The notes: generated by a model not told the origin, from the letters alone. Counted from the stretch's first letter, positions 17,901-27,212 are shown. The stretch: 64,000 bases of DNA from Gammaproteobacteria bacterium (GCA_003164785.1 PLUE01000069.1:495755-559754); one strand, 5' to 3'. Program-made: numbers and translations.

Positions 17901-20138
17901 ATGACTATCCTTGACCCCGAACGCATCTTGGGAACTCTGTTATCGGGAGACAATCAGGCTCGCCGCAGTGCTCGTGACTCGCTGACGCCACTGGCGCGCG
18001 ACGCAGTCGAAGCAGTCTCAACGAGCATCGAGGCGTTTGCGAGAAATGATCACTCGCTGCCGTTAGTGTTTCCCGTCGTGACGCCCGAGTCGATCATTTG
18101 GTATGCATGCGCTAGAAATGCGGCACAGGCGCGAGAACTTGGGGGTCTCTTGACCGCCTGGATTGGGCCTTCTTGGAGCGCCTTTAGGGGAGAGCAGGCG
18201 CAACTCCATGACACTGAGTGGCCGGAGCCACTACTGAAGGAACAATTTGGATGCAATGTATTTCGGCTGAGGCTACTTCGGGCCAGCGACAGCAAAGTGG
18301 TATCACGGCGGATGGCCGCCTTATTCAGTGCTCTGCAACGAAAGCCGGGGGTTACCGGCGCCTATCTTAAGTCGGCCGGACAACTACGCGCTGAATTTGA
18401 TCGGGCACTGGCCGTAGGCGACGGCCTGCGGGCGCAGGAGGTGGTGGAGACGCTGCGCCGAACAGGGCGCCTGACGGCCGAGAATTTGCGCTTTGTCGAG
18501 ATACGCATGTTGGCGGGGCTTGGGAAATGGGATCAGCTGTACACGGAACGGGACATTAGAGATCTGTGCGAGCTTCGGCTTCCGCCCGAGACCTACGCCG
18601 ACTTGGTGGAGGCCGTTTATCGCCACTACATCGCGGAGCACGAAAGCGCAGGGGATGCGGCGAGCGCGATAGGTATTGTGCAGACCGGCGCGTTTAGAGT
18701 GTTTGCCGCCTTGTTCAGAACGCGAAGGCCGGGATCGCGGCCCGCGGTACTGAAATCGCTTCTTCTCTGGGAACTCGCTAGTGAACTGCCGAGCGCAGAG
18801 GCCTGCGCAGCGTTTATGCAGGAGTTGGTCCCCAGGGCAATTGACCAGAGATTCCGCGCAGCCATTGAGCGGATGATTCCGACACTGAGTCGCGGTAGAA
18901 GTCTTGCCTCAGCCGACAGAGCCTTCGATGACGGCAAATTGGATGAGGCCTTTGCTGCCTATCTGAGTGTGGAACCGTCCGTTCAGGCAATTCAAGGTCT
19001 AATCCGGTGCGCCCGTGATATCGAGACGGAGGAGGCGGCGAAGGCGGCGCTTGCCAAACTCGAGGTCGCCCCCGCCAACATACAAGCGACAATCGAGCAA
19101 AAGTGCCAGCATCTATTGCGCAAGTTACGGGCGACGGCCGCGCAGTCGGGCCTAGCCATAGGAACCAATTGGAAAACGTGGCTGTTGGCAATGCAGAGTG
19201 GCATCGAGCGCAGCGCCGCTCTCGAATCGGCTCGGGAAGGCGCTCGCAGTTGGAACTTGGAGGTGCTTCTCGTCGATCGTGAATCGATTCGCGGATTCGC
19301 CGGCGCACTCACCGAGTGGGCACTTACCGAACCAGAGTTCGTCGAGCAACTCTATCCGGTGCTCTATGAGGCCTTTATCGGGGGGGATCGCCTGCCGCGT
19401 CCCGAATTTCGCGCACTCTACAGCGCGCTGCTTTCTGTCGTTCGACTCAGACCCGATGTCACACGCTCGGAACTGGATCTCGCCAAGGATGTGGCCGCCA
19501 TGTGTCTGGCGTGCAACCCGGAAGCCGTCAATTATCGGGATATCGTCATTGAATTGAATGGAATGATCGAGTCGTTTCAGTCCTATAGCTTGCTGGATTG
19601 GGCCATCGATGTCAGTGACGAACTGTCCGCGGCGGCCTGCCCGGACCCAACGGCTCGCGCGGAGTTCGTTGCGAAGGCTTTCGCGATCGCGGAAAGATAT
19701 CGATTGCGCATCACCCCGCTGCAGTCGCAGATGTTACGATTGCTGGGGTCGGAGCTTGGCTTTTCACTGAGTGAGCTACCCACGGCTGTCGACTCTTCCG
19801 ACGAGGCGCCCGGCCCGCCGACGGCGACCACCCAGGCGCGCATTGCCATCTATTCACTCGACTCACAGGCCGCCGGACGGGCCAGAGCGGCACTGGCATT
19901 GATATTCCCTAAAGCAACCATCGAAGTTAATAACGATACGGTATGTACCGATAGACTTAAAAATCTCGCACGCACCGCGGATGTATTTGCGTTCTCTTGG
20001 AAAACGAGCACGCATCAAGCGTTTTACTGCGTCAAGAATCATCAAGGGGCAGCCACTCAACTGTGCCTTCCCAAAGGGTCGGGTTCCTCAAGCATGATTC
20101 GGTCCATTTACGAGAAAATTGGCTCAGAAACCGCATAG
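17901..20138 (+). CDS. dpdD: DpdD, dpd restriction-module protein
   Basis: This 745-aa, mostly helical protein has repeat-like Ala/Leu/Glu helices in the middle (about 100-600). A distinct C-terminal alpha/beta domain (about 645-745) contains RTADVFAFSWKTSTHQAFY and LPKGSGSSSMIRSI, which resembles a nucleotide- or DNA-binding DUF2325-like fold. It closes the first dpd transcription unit; a 133-base gap with a promoter follows. Identity rests on length, C-terminal domain and position. DpdD is involved in the restriction phenotype in Salmonella. Confidence 0.75.
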   Translation: MTILDPERILGTLLSGDNQARRSARDSLTPLARDAVEAVSTSIEAFARNDHSLPLVFPVVTPESIIWYACARNAAQARELGGLLTAWIGPSWSAFRGEQAQLHDTEWPEPLLKEQFGCNVFRLRLLRASDSKVVSRRMAALFSALQRKPGVTGAYLKSAGQLRAEFDRALAVGDGLRAQEVVETLRRTGRLTAENLRFVEIRMLAGLGKWDQLYTERDIRDLCELRLPPETYADLVEAVYRHYIAEHESAGDAASAIGIVQTGAFRVFAALFRTRRPGSRPAVLKSLLLWELASELPSAEACAAFMQELVPRAIDQRFRAAIERMIPTLSRGRSLASADRAFDDGKLDEAFAAYLSVEPSVQAIQGLIRCARDIETEEAAKAALAKLEVAPANIQATIEQKCQHLLRKLRATAAQSGLAIGTNWKTWLLAMQSGIERSAALESAREGARSWNLEVLLVDRESIRGFAGALTEWALTEPEFVEQLYPVLYEAFIGGDRLPRPEFRALYSALLSVVRLRPDVTRSELDLAKDVAAMCLACNPEAVNYRDIVIELNGMIESFQSYSLLDWAIDVSDELSAAACPDPTARAEFVAKAFAIAERYRLRITPLQSQMLRLLGSELGFSLSELPTAVDSSDEAPGPPTATTQARIAIYSLDSQAAGRARAALALIFPKATIEVNNDTVCTDRLKNLARTADVFAFSWKTSTHQAFYCVKNHQGAATQLCLPKGSGSSSMIRSIYEKIGSETA

Positions 20139-20199
20139 TCGCGCCAAATGGCTTTTTTGGGTGCCTTATGGCGCAATTAACTGCGTGCATCAAAAACAG

Positions 20200-20228
20200 T
20201 TGAGGATCGATAACTGCACTAGTAGAAT
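20200..20228 (+). promoter_or_regulatory. Promoter for the dpdC-dpdB-dpdA-que operon
   Basis: TTGAGG (20200-20205) and TAGAAT (20223-20228) are 17 bases apart, inside the only sizeable gap (20139-20271) between dpdD and dpdC. Transcription would begin near 20235. The arrangement gives the modification genes their own promoter, which makes sense if the mark must be in place before the restriction proteins act. That rationale is inference. Confidence 0.5.
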
Positions 20229-20271
20229 CGAAGAGGGCAGACAGTAATTCAACAATAGGCAGGACGCATCG

Positions 20272-21234
20272 GTGGCAAAGGCGGAAGTCATCGTTCTGAC
20301 GAACTGCACAAATCGCAAACGCGTGCTGGTGCCCGATGAGCAAGCTGCGCGGTCTTTACCCCCCGGAAACATCGCTCATATCAGCCAAGAATGGGTTTCT
20401 AGACTTAAGAAAGCGGTGCACTCCCATATGGCAGATCAGCTGTACTGCGGTCGCGGGTTGACCGAGACCGTAAGTGCAGCGCAAGGCATGGGCGCCGAGA
20501 TTGCTTTTGTCTCCGCGGGACTCGGCGTGGTGGCGCCACGCCAGCGAATACCTTCCTACAGTTTGACCACTTCTTCGGGTTACCCGGATAGTGTGGGTTC
20601 TCGTGTGAGGGGATCCTTCGATCCGGTGTCGTGGTGGAGGGCGTTGGCACGAGCACAAGGAGGCAGTGACCATCCGCTCGCTGATTTTATCGCGAGTACC
20701 GGGGCGTCTTTGGTGCTCTGTGCGATGCCGGCGAGTTACTTTGAATTGGTTGCGCACGAGATCGCGCGGCTTCCTGCCCCACTGTTGCGAACCGTTCGTG
20801 TGATGGGGCCGCGTCGTCAGGAGGACGTAATAGACGCCCTGCGTCCGTATTGGCTGCCGTATGACGCTCGACTGGACGCTCCGGAGACCGGCTATAACGG
20901 AACCGCCTCGGATTTCCCCCATCGTGCGCTTCGGCATTTTTCGGTCGAGGTGTTGCCGCGAGTTGGCGTGGCCGCGAGTCGTACCCATGTGGCCTATGTG
21001 GAGAATATGTTGGCTCAATTTTCGCCCTATGTACGGCCACGAGGACAAAGCGCATCCGACGTCGAAGTGACCTCAGCAATCGAGGCGTTATGGAAGCGGC
21101 ATGAGGGGCGGCGGTCGGGAATTCTACGCGCGCTGCGGTCGGAACGGCATATTGCTTGCGAGCAAACCCGCTTTCGCCGATTAATGGATAAATTCGAAGA
21201 GAATCGGAATGGCGCCGCGCAAAAGCGTTCGTAG
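20272..21234 (+). CDS. dpdC: DpdC, YaaA-like protein converting dPreQ0 to the amide form
   Basis: This 320-aa protein has an N-terminal YaaA/DUF328-like domain. It begins VIVLTNCTNRKR (about residues 6-17), followed by the typical FVSAGLGVVAPRQRIPSY (about 79-96). In Salmonella, DpdC is needed in addition to DpdA and DpdB to turn the inserted 7-cyano-7-deazaguanine into 7-amido-7-deazaguanine, and a DUF328-like protein fits that role. The start is GTG 20272, downstream of the promoter at 20200-20228. It overlaps the next gene by 26 bases. The assignment is less certain than for the helicases, because YaaA-like domains also occur in other settings. Confidence 0.72.
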   Translation: MAKAEVIVLTNCTNRKRVLVPDEQAARSLPPGNIAHISQEWVSRLKKAVHSHMADQLYCGRGLTETVSAAQGMGAEIAFVSAGLGVVAPRQRIPSYSLTTSSGYPDSVGSRVRGSFDPVSWWRALARAQGGSDHPLADFIASTGASLVLCAMPASYFELVAHEIARLPAPLLRTVRVMGPRRQEDVIDALRPYWLPYDARLDAPETGYNGTASDFPHRALRHFSVEVLPRVGVAASRTHVAYVENMLAQFSPYVRPRGQSASDVEVTSAIEALWKRHEGRRSGILRALRSERHIACEQTRFRRLMDKFEENRNGAAQKRS

Positions 21235-22339
21235 CATTGTCGTGCGCGCGCTACGCACACGTCAGGGTAAGGTGGATGTCTATTCGTTCTTCTTACCCGG
21301 CGGCGAGATTACTCGCGTTGCGGGAATCTCGCGTTTGGAACGCGGTGAAAATAATGCGTTGCGAGGCTTTCAACGCAAAGAGATTCAGACGCATGTTCGC
21401 TCTATCGTCCAATACCTGAACCAAGGGTCGGTACTGTTTCCGAATGCCATCACCTTGGCGGTCTCCTCTGAAGTGAAATTTACTAAATCCAGGGGGCCCA
21501 GTCCCACCGGCCTGACGCCCGGTGCGGACGCCGGTTTGTTGAAAATCCCACTTCGTGAATCCGGGGCTCGCATTGGATGGATTGTTGACGGTCAGCAACG
21601 ATCTTTGGCGTTGGCCAACAGCAAGAATGAGAAATTACCGGTTCCGGTCGTTGCTTTCGTGTCCGACGATCTGCAGGTGCAACGCGAGCAGTTCATTCTG
21701 ATGAATAAGGCTCGACCGCTACCGGCGCGGCTGATCAATGAGTTGCTTCCAGAAATTGGCTCCGTGCTTCTGCCGCGTGACCTCGCATCACGTAAGATTC
21801 CGAGCGAAATTTGCGGGTTACTGAACCGGGATTCGAAGTCGCCGTTCAATGGACTCATCAAGCGGCTGTCCGATCCCAGTAAAGGGAACGCGGTTATCAC
21901 AGACTCATCTGTCATCAAAATGGTGCGAAACAGTATTAACAGCCCTTTAGGTGCACTAGCTCCCTTTAAGGCGTCCGGAGACGAATCAGCTGATCTGGCC
22001 GCGATGTATCGCATTCTTAATATGTTCTGGGGTGCTGTACGCCAAGTGTTTCCTTCGGCGTGGGGTCTGCCGCCCACGAAGAGTCGGCTTATGCATTCGG
22101 CCGGTATCGAGGCAATGGGAGTTTTAATGGATCGAATGCTTGCAAGACATGTGGGTAAGCCCGATGAGGCGCAAGCCATCAAAGCCGATCTTCAAAGACT
22201 TGCCCCGTCGTGCCGATGGACGGACGGCACTTGGGACACAATGGGCCTCGCGTGGAATGAAGTGCAGAATACTCCGAAACATATCAGGGCCCTCTCGGAT
22301 ACGTTGGTTCGTCTGTATTCCGCGAGGTCTTCTCGATGA
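21209..22339 (+). CDS. dpdB: DpdB, first DGQQR/ParB-like protein
   Basis: This 376-aa member of the DndB/DGQHR superfamily has the signature DGQQR at residues 127-131, within the ordered strand WIVDGQQRSLA. It is followed by FILMNKARPLPARLINELLP, which is conserved in these proteins. DpdB acts with DpdA to insert preQ0 into DNA, possibly using ATP hydrolysis. The start overlaps dpdC by 26 bases, and the stop overlaps the dpdA ATG as ATGA. A second, similar protein follows dpdA (23618-24721), so this cluster carries two DpdB forms. Confidence 0.87.
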   Translation: MAPRKSVRSIVVRALRTRQGKVDVYSFFLPGGEITRVAGISRLERGENNALRGFQRKEIQTHVRSIVQYLNQGSVLFPNAITLAVSSEVKFTKSRGPSPTGLTPGADAGLLKIPLRESGARIGWIVDGQQRSLALANSKNEKLPVPVVAFVSDDLQVQREQFILMNKARPLPARLINELLPEIGSVLLPRDLASRKIPSEICGLLNRDSKSPFNGLIKRLSDPSKGNAVITDSSVIKMVRNSINSPLGALAPFKASGDESADLAAMYRILNMFWGAVRQVFPSAWGLPPTKSRLMHSAGIEAMGVLMDRMLARHVGKPDEAQAIKADLQRLAPSCRWTDGTWDTMGLAWNEVQNTPKHIRALSDTLVRLYSARSSR

Positions 22340-23664
22340 AGTTCATTTTTGCGGACAGCCTAGACGTAGTCGACCCGAACTACGACTTTGCGAGCGATAG
22401 CTTTGCACCCGGCCGCAAGGCCTATTGGGGCGACCGATACCCTCACGAAATGATGAATCCGGCGCCGTACGACGGTGTATTGGTTTCCAGGGGCATCGTC
22501 GGCGATCATCGGTTTCCCGGAAAATATTCGTCGGCACAGTCAATGAGATTTCGTCGAGTTGGAGCGCGACAATTCTTGCGGCTTGAAGCGCCGCGATTTG
22601 CCTCAATGCCCATTTTTGGTGATTCCGGGGCGTTTTCCTATGTACAAGAAGAAAAGCCTCCGTACACGCCGACGGAACTGCTTGAATTCTATGCCGACGC
22701 CGGGTTTACGCACGGTTGCTCGCTCGATCACATCATTTTTGACTTTGACCGTGAAACCCACGGACTCGTGGCCGGTTCTGATCACGCCCGCCGACGCTTT
22801 GATATCACCCTGGAGAATGCCCGAGAATTTTTGTCGCTGGCCCGTGACCTCGGTCCAAGTTTTTCGCCCATTGGAGTAGCGCAAGGTTGGTCGCCATCTA
22901 GCGTTGCAGAGTCGGCTGCCCGTTTGGAGAAAATGGGTTATACCTACATTGCCATCGGCGGACTTGTCCCGCTGCGCGCGGAAGACGTTCATCGCTGCTT
23001 GCACGCGGTTCGTGGGCGCCTCTCCTGGGACACACGTATTCATCTCCTGGGCTTCGCGAAGGCTGAGCAAATCGATGACTTTGCACGTTACGCGCCGACA
23101 AGTTTTGACTCAACCTCACCACTGATTCGCGCATTTAAAGATTCCAAGTCCAATTATTATGTGGAGACTGAAACCGGTCTTGAATATTACGCCGCCGTTC
23201 GAATTCCCCAGGCGATAGAAAACCCACGGTTCATGCGGGCAGTAAAGGTCGGCAGTCTAGACTCGGATACCCTGTTAAGGCTTGAACGTCATGCGCTCGA
23301 GTCCGTGCGCGGCTACGATCGGGGCACCGTGCAATTGGATACGGCGGTCGAGAGCGTTTGCGAGTACGGAAGCCTGCTCGCCGACGATCCATCCGCTGGA
23401 TCTCGGAGTCGCCTCAAATTGGCCGCCGAGATCCGAATTGCTACGGCCAGAACGTTAAAAGATCGCCCGTGGGCGCGATGCCCGTGTGAGATCTGCAAGC
23501 AGGTGTCTGTGGAAGTGGTGATTTTTCGTTCGAGTAATCGGAATAAACGGCGAGGCTTTCACAATCTTGGTGTATTTTTTGAACACGTCCAGCGATTGCT
23601 GGGAAAGGAAATAGCTCGTGACAGTTTTCAAATACCGCGGCGTGCGGGCGCAGCAGAGTGCTGA
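22336..23664 (+). CDS. dpdA: DpdA, DNA-guanine transglycosylase
   Basis: This 442-aa enzyme is related to tRNA-guanine transglycosylase and is expected to exchange guanine in DNA for preQ0. The TGT catalytic loop appears as GDSGAFSY with Asp96. The downstream SLDHIIFDFD segment and SFDSTSPLIRAF (about residues 256-267) supply the second catalytic aspartate region. A zinc site is formed by CPCEIC (about 382-387) and a later His. The final 40 residues are lengthened relative to the zinc site and overlap the second dpdB gene by 47 bases. All key residues appear intact. Confidence 0.92.
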   Translation: MKFIFADSLDVVDPNYDFASDSFAPGRKAYWGDRYPHEMMNPAPYDGVLVSRGIVGDHRFPGKYSSAQSMRFRRVGARQFLRLEAPRFASMPIFGDSGAFSYVQEEKPPYTPTELLEFYADAGFTHGCSLDHIIFDFDRETHGLVAGSDHARRRFDITLENAREFLSLARDLGPSFSPIGVAQGWSPSSVAESAARLEKMGYTYIAIGGLVPLRAEDVHRCLHAVRGRLSWDTRIHLLGFAKAEQIDDFARYAPTSFDSTSPLIRAFKDSKSNYYVETETGLEYYAAVRIPQAIENPRFMRAVKVGSLDSDTLLRLERHALESVRGYDRGTVQLDTAVESVCEYGSLLADDPSAGSRSRLKLAAEIRIATARTLKDRPWARCPCEICKQVSVEVVIFRSSNRNKRRGFHNLGVFFEHVQRLLGKEIARDSFQIPRRAGAAEC

Positions 23665-24721
23665 GCACGAAGTAGTAACAATCGCCGCGAGAGCGAGCGA
23701 TATCCTCGCCTTCGCGCGTATCGATCGCGCGGGGCGAGATCGGGAGGGCGGACTGCAAGGCTTTCAGAGGCCGCAGATAGCATCGCATATTCGCGAAATT
23801 CGCGATTACCTGCGGACGCCAGACGCGGTGTTGCCAAATCCAATCGTGGTGGCTTTTGTGGACAGTCTGCGGACTCGCGAAATTGATCCGGGGGTAGTGG
23901 AGATTGAGATTGAGGTCACCGATACTCCGCCTGGGTTTGTCGTGGACGGACAGCAGCGACTGACGGCGCTCAGTGGTTTGCCCGACCTCCAATTCGAGGT
24001 TTTTGTATCTATACTAGTGTGCAAGAATTACGAGGAGTTACGGCGCCAGTTCGTTCTGATCAATAGTACGCGGCCTCTTCCGAAGGCGCTGATCTATGAA
24101 CTGCTGCCAGGCGTCTCGGGGTTGCCTCAGCGATTGAGTAGCCGTAGTTTCGCAGCAAAGCTTGCTGAACGACTCAATTTCGACCCCGCCTCCTCGCTGC
24201 GGGGGATGATTTACCAGCATACGAACCCAACCGGCATGATCCGCGATACCGCGATCCAAAAGCTCATCATGCAATCGGCGTCCGATGGGGCTGTTCGGGA
24301 GATGCTTCCAGAAGAGCAGTTCGATCGGGGATTTATGTTGGTCACTGAATTTTTTGCTGCCATTCAGAATGTCTTTCGAGAAGATTGGGTAGGGCATAGT
24401 CCGAAAACCTCGCGTTTGGTGCATAGCGCCGGAGTCGTCGCCCTCAGTTACGTGATGGAACTGATCGTTGCGCGAGATGCTGCCGCGACGTGTGAACATT
24501 TTGAGCGGGGGCTCAGTGCATTGAAGGGTCGAACGGCCTGGACGTCAGGGTACTGGCAATTCTCCCCGAATGAGCAAGTCGCATGGAATTCAATTGAAAA
24601 TACTCCCCGACAGATCATGGCCCTGGCCCAGCACCTCGTGTCGGTGGTTCGTAGAGCCAGTCGGCCTTCCGCGGTAGGCGTCGAATCGGGTCCGGTGCGC
24701 GCAGCGAAAGTTTCAGCATAG
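23618..24721 (+). CDS. Second DpdB-like DGQQR protein
   Basis: This 367-aa paralogue of the preceding DpdB has DGQQR at residues 110-114 and the conserved FVLINSTRPLPKALIYELLP stretch. It starts at GTG 23618 inside the 3' end of dpdA, so it is translationally coupled to the transglycosylase. Residues 255-290 also match the first DpdB (EDWVGHSPKTSRLVHSAGV against PSAWGLPPTKSRLMHSAGI), showing duplication and divergence. The two copies could form a hetero-oligomer or differ in sequence preference; neither can be decided here. Confidence 0.85.
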   Translation: MTVFKYRGVRAQQSAEHEVVTIAARASDILAFARIDRAGRDREGGLQGFQRPQIASHIREIRDYLRTPDAVLPNPIVVAFVDSLRTREIDPGVVEIEIEVTDTPPGFVVDGQQRLTALSGLPDLQFEVFVSILVCKNYEELRRQFVLINSTRPLPKALIYELLPGVSGLPQRLSSRSFAAKLAERLNFDPASSLRGMIYQHTNPTGMIRDTAIQKLIMQSASDGAVREMLPEEQFDRGFMLVTEFFAAIQNVFREDWVGHSPKTSRLVHSAGVVALSYVMELIVARDAAATCEHFERGLSALKGRTAWTSGYWQFSPNEQVAWNSIENTPRQIMALAQHLVSVVRRASRPSAVGVESGPVRAAKVSA

Positions 24722-24745
24722 GGCGAGTCCAACGAGGTTACTCAG

Positions 24746-25441
24746 ATGGCTTCAGCAGTAGTTCTTTTAAGTGGTGGTCTCGATTCCGCAACCGCACTTG
24801 CGATTGCGCAATCGGAAGGCTTCGACGTCTTTGCGATATCTTTTCGCTACGGACAACGGCACAAGATTGAGCTTGAGTCGGCCCGGCGCGTCGCGGAGCG
24901 CATGCGGGTCTTAAAGCATATCGTTGTCGATATCGACCTTCGGCAGTTTGGCGGTTCCGCTCTCACCGACGAGATTGCCGTCCCCAAGGGTCGAACCGTA
25001 TCGGCGATGGCGGAGGGCGTTCCCATCACCTATGTCCCCGCGAGAAACACGGTATTCTTGAGCTTCGCGCTGGCCTGGTCGGAAACCCTCGGATCGAAGG
25101 ATATTTTTCTAGGGGTTAATGCGCTCGATTACAGCGGCTACCCCGATTGCCGGCCAGAATTCATTGAAGCGTACGAGCGCATGGCAAATTTGGCCACGAA
25201 GGCGGGCATTGAGGGCGGTCAACGCCTGAAGCTGCATACTCCCTTAATTAATTTCACTAAGGCGCAAATTATTGCCCGCGGCGCTGAACTCGGGGTTGAT
25301 TATTCAATGACGAGCAGTTGCTACGATCCCAGTGCGACGGGCGCACCTTGCGGTAGTTGTGACTCCTGTTTACTGAGGCAAAAGGGTTTTGCGGAACTGA
25401 AGCGTCTGGATCCGCTGGTTGAGCGATTTAAGGCGGCATGA
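24746..25441 (+). CDS. queC: QueC, 7-cyano-7-deazaguanine (preQ0) synthase
   Basis: This 231-aa enzyme converts 7-carboxy-7-deazaguanine to preQ0 using ATP and ammonia. The PP-loop is LLSGGLDSATA (about residues 7-17). Also present are YVPARNTVFLSFALAW, GVNALDYSGYPDCRPEF and a C-terminal zinc site of four cysteines (CYDPSATGAPCGSCDSC, about 192-208). It lies 24 bases after the second dpdB gene, with a GAGG ribosome site, and its stop overlaps the queD start as ATGA. Length and motifs are normal. Confidence 0.95.
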   Translation: MASAVVLLSGGLDSATALAIAQSEGFDVFAISFRYGQRHKIELESARRVAERMRVLKHIVVDIDLRQFGGSALTDEIAVPKGRTVSAMAEGVPITYVPARNTVFLSFALAWSETLGSKDIFLGVNALDYSGYPDCRPEFIEAYERMANLATKAGIEGGQRLKLHTPLINFTKAQIIARGAELGVDYSMTSSCYDPSATGAPCGSCDSCLLRQKGFAELKRLDPLVERFKAA

Positions 25442-26535
25442 CGTTGGACCGTCTATTATTTACAGCCGCAATACCATTCGAAGCGGCGCGTAGTGTCGGA
25501 GTTCTCCCGGACGGACATCGTGCCCGGCGACTCCACGGCCACAGCTTTATCGCGAAAGTGCGTGCGGAATTGCCGAACCAATGGGCTGCATTTACGGGCG
25601 ATGAAGTCGATCGGTTGCGGGCGCGTTTGGCTACTGCCGTTTCCCCGCTTGACTATCAGTCGTTGAATGAAACGGTTGGGCAACCGACGGATGAGAACCT
25701 GGCAAGATGGTTGCGCAGGCGACTTGATGTTCCAGGCGTCGATACGATTGGCATGCAGAGCACCGCACACCAGGGCGTGGATCTCGATGCCGCCGAGCAC
25801 GCGCATTTGTGGCGCCGGTATTCGCTACAATCGGCCCACAGGCTTCCGCACGTCCCCGCGGGTCATCAGTGTGGCCGAATGCATGGACATGGCTTCGAGA
25901 TCCTCCTGCATGCGGATCAAGACCTCGGGTCGAAGCCGCTTGGCACGGACTACGATTTGATCGATGAATTGTGGGCGCCAATCGATGCGGAACTGAATCA
26001 TGCTTGCCTCAACGACGTCCCTGGGCTCGAAAACCCGACGAGCGAGTTGATTGCCGCGTGGATTTGGAATCGGTTAAAACCCGCGCTTCCGGAACTGTCC
26101 TGGGTCACCGTCTATGAGACAGCTCAGTGTGGAGCGAATTTCGACGGCTATCGCTACCGCATCTGGAAAGAGATGACGTTGGATAGTTCGCTCGCGCTGA
26201 AGCGCGCGCCGGTCGGCGATCAACGTCGGCGCATTCACGGCCACACGTACACGCTGCGACTTCATCTTCACGCGCCCTTGGATACAGTGATGGGATGGAC
26301 CGTGGACTTTGGCGATGTAAAGACGCTGTTTGTTCCCGTATTCAAGCGAATCGATCATCAACCCCTGCACGAATTGCCGGGCCTGGAAGATCCGGATAGC
26401 GCGAGTATTGCGCAATGGATCCGGCGCGAAGTCGCCGAGGATCTGCCAGCGGTCGACCGTATCGATCTCTATGAAACGCGGGGATGCGGGGTAATCCTGT
26501 CATGGGGCGGCGCTGATATTGCATTACCGATTTGA
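25438..26535 (+). CDS. queD: QueD-type protein with three tandem domains
   Basis: This 365-aa protein consists of three 6-pyruvoyltetrahydropterin synthase-like domains of about 120 residues each; normal QueD is a single domain. Each keeps the HGH zinc motif (33-35, 149-151, 267-269). Only the middle domain has everything else: first zinc His134, catalytic Cys145, His188 in LNHACL and Glu227 in YETAQCG. Domain 1 has Ala29 in place of the cysteine, Tyr73 in place of the histidine, and no YET motif. Domain 3 has Arg263 for the cysteine but keeps IDH (306) and YET (345-347). QueD makes 6-carboxytetrahydropterin, the QueE substrate. The outer domains are probably structural and may replace the usual homo-oligomer. 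Confidence 0.88.
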   Translation: MTLDRLLFTAAIPFEAARSVGVLPDGHRARRLHGHSFIAKVRAELPNQWAAFTGDEVDRLRARLATAVSPLDYQSLNETVGQPTDENLARWLRRRLDVPGVDTIGMQSTAHQGVDLDAAEHAHLWRRYSLQSAHRLPHVPAGHQCGRMHGHGFEILLHADQDLGSKPLGTDYDLIDELWAPIDAELNHACLNDVPGLENPTSELIAAWIWNRLKPALPELSWVTVYETAQCGANFDGYRYRIWKEMTLDSSLALKRAPVGDQRRRIHGHTYTLRLHLHAPLDTVMGWTVDFGDVKTLFVPVFKRIDHQPLHELPGLEDPDSASIAQWIRREVAEDLPAVDRIDLYETRGCGVILSWGGADIALPI

Positions 26536-26541
26536 GGCTTG

Positions 26542-27192
26542 ATGACTTACTCTGTCAAAGAAATCTATTACACGCTGCAGGGGGAGGGAACTCACGCGGG
26601 ACGCCCAGCAGTGTTCCTGCGCTTCGCCGGTTGCAATCTGTGGACAGGGCTGGAGAAAGACCGACACAAGGGCCCCGGAGGCTGCTCAAAGTGGTGTGAT
26701 ACCGCTTTTGTCGGGACCGATGGCCCTGGCGGTGGAAAGTTCGGGGATCCATCCGATTTGATTGCGGCCGTTAAAGGATGTTGGCCCGACGGCGGCAATG
26801 GGAAGGCACGGCCATTTGTCGTGTGTACGGGCGGAGAGCCGCTGCTGCAACTCGATTCAAAGCTGCTCGATGCGTTAACGACGATTGGGTTCGATGTCGC
26901 CGCCGAAACGAACGGGACGCAGGCGGTTCCGGAGGGTCGATTGTGGTTAACTGTAAGTCCAAAAGCGAATGCGCCGCTGCGAGTCACCAAGGGAAATGAA
27001 CTCAAGTTGGTATTCCCGCAGGAAGCCATGGATCCGGGGCAATTTGCTGCTCTCGAGTTCGACCATTTCCTATTGCAACCGATGGACGGGCCGGAACGGC
27101 TTGCAAATACGGAAAGAGCGATAAACTATTGCCTTAAGAATCCGCAATGGCGGTTGAGTCTGCAGACCCACAAATGGATTGGCATCCCGTAG
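26542..27192 (+). CDS. queE: QueE, 7-carboxy-7-deazaguanine synthase
   Basis: This 216-aa radical-SAM enzyme makes 7-carboxy-7-deazaguanine from 6-carboxytetrahydropterin. The cluster-binding cysteines appear to be Cys31, Cys48 and Cys52, an insertion-type spacing with CSKWC rather than the compact CxxxCxxC motif. The SAM-binding TGGEPLLQ lies at about residues 95-102, and KGNELKLVFP and FLLQPMDGP follow near the C-terminus. ATG 26542 has GAGG four bases upstream and is preferred to the adjacent TTG 26539. Seven bases separate it from queD. FolE, which would provide the pathway's first step, is not in the cluster. Confidence 0.92.
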   Translation: MTYSVKEIYYTLQGEGTHAGRPAVFLRFAGCNLWTGLEKDRHKGPGGCSKWCDTAFVGTDGPGGGKFGDPSDLIAAVKGCWPDGGNGKARPFVVCTGGEPLLQLDSKLLDALTTIGFDVAAETNGTQAVPEGRLWLTVSPKANAPLRVTKGNELKLVFPQEAMDPGQFAALEFDHFLLQPMDGPERLANTERAINYCLKNPQWRLSLQTHKWIGIP

Positions 27193-27212
27193 CACCTGGA
27201 AGAGGACTCGTC

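Noticed and set aside
20139..20175. Possible terminator after dpdD (GCGCCA...TGGCGC around TTTTTT)
   Set aside because: The T-run lies inside the loop rather than after the stem, so it is not a normal intrinsic terminator.
20356..21048. 230-aa minus-strand frame opposite dpdC
   Set aside because: Antisense shadow; composition (Arg, His, Gly) is not protein-like and dpdC has family motifs.
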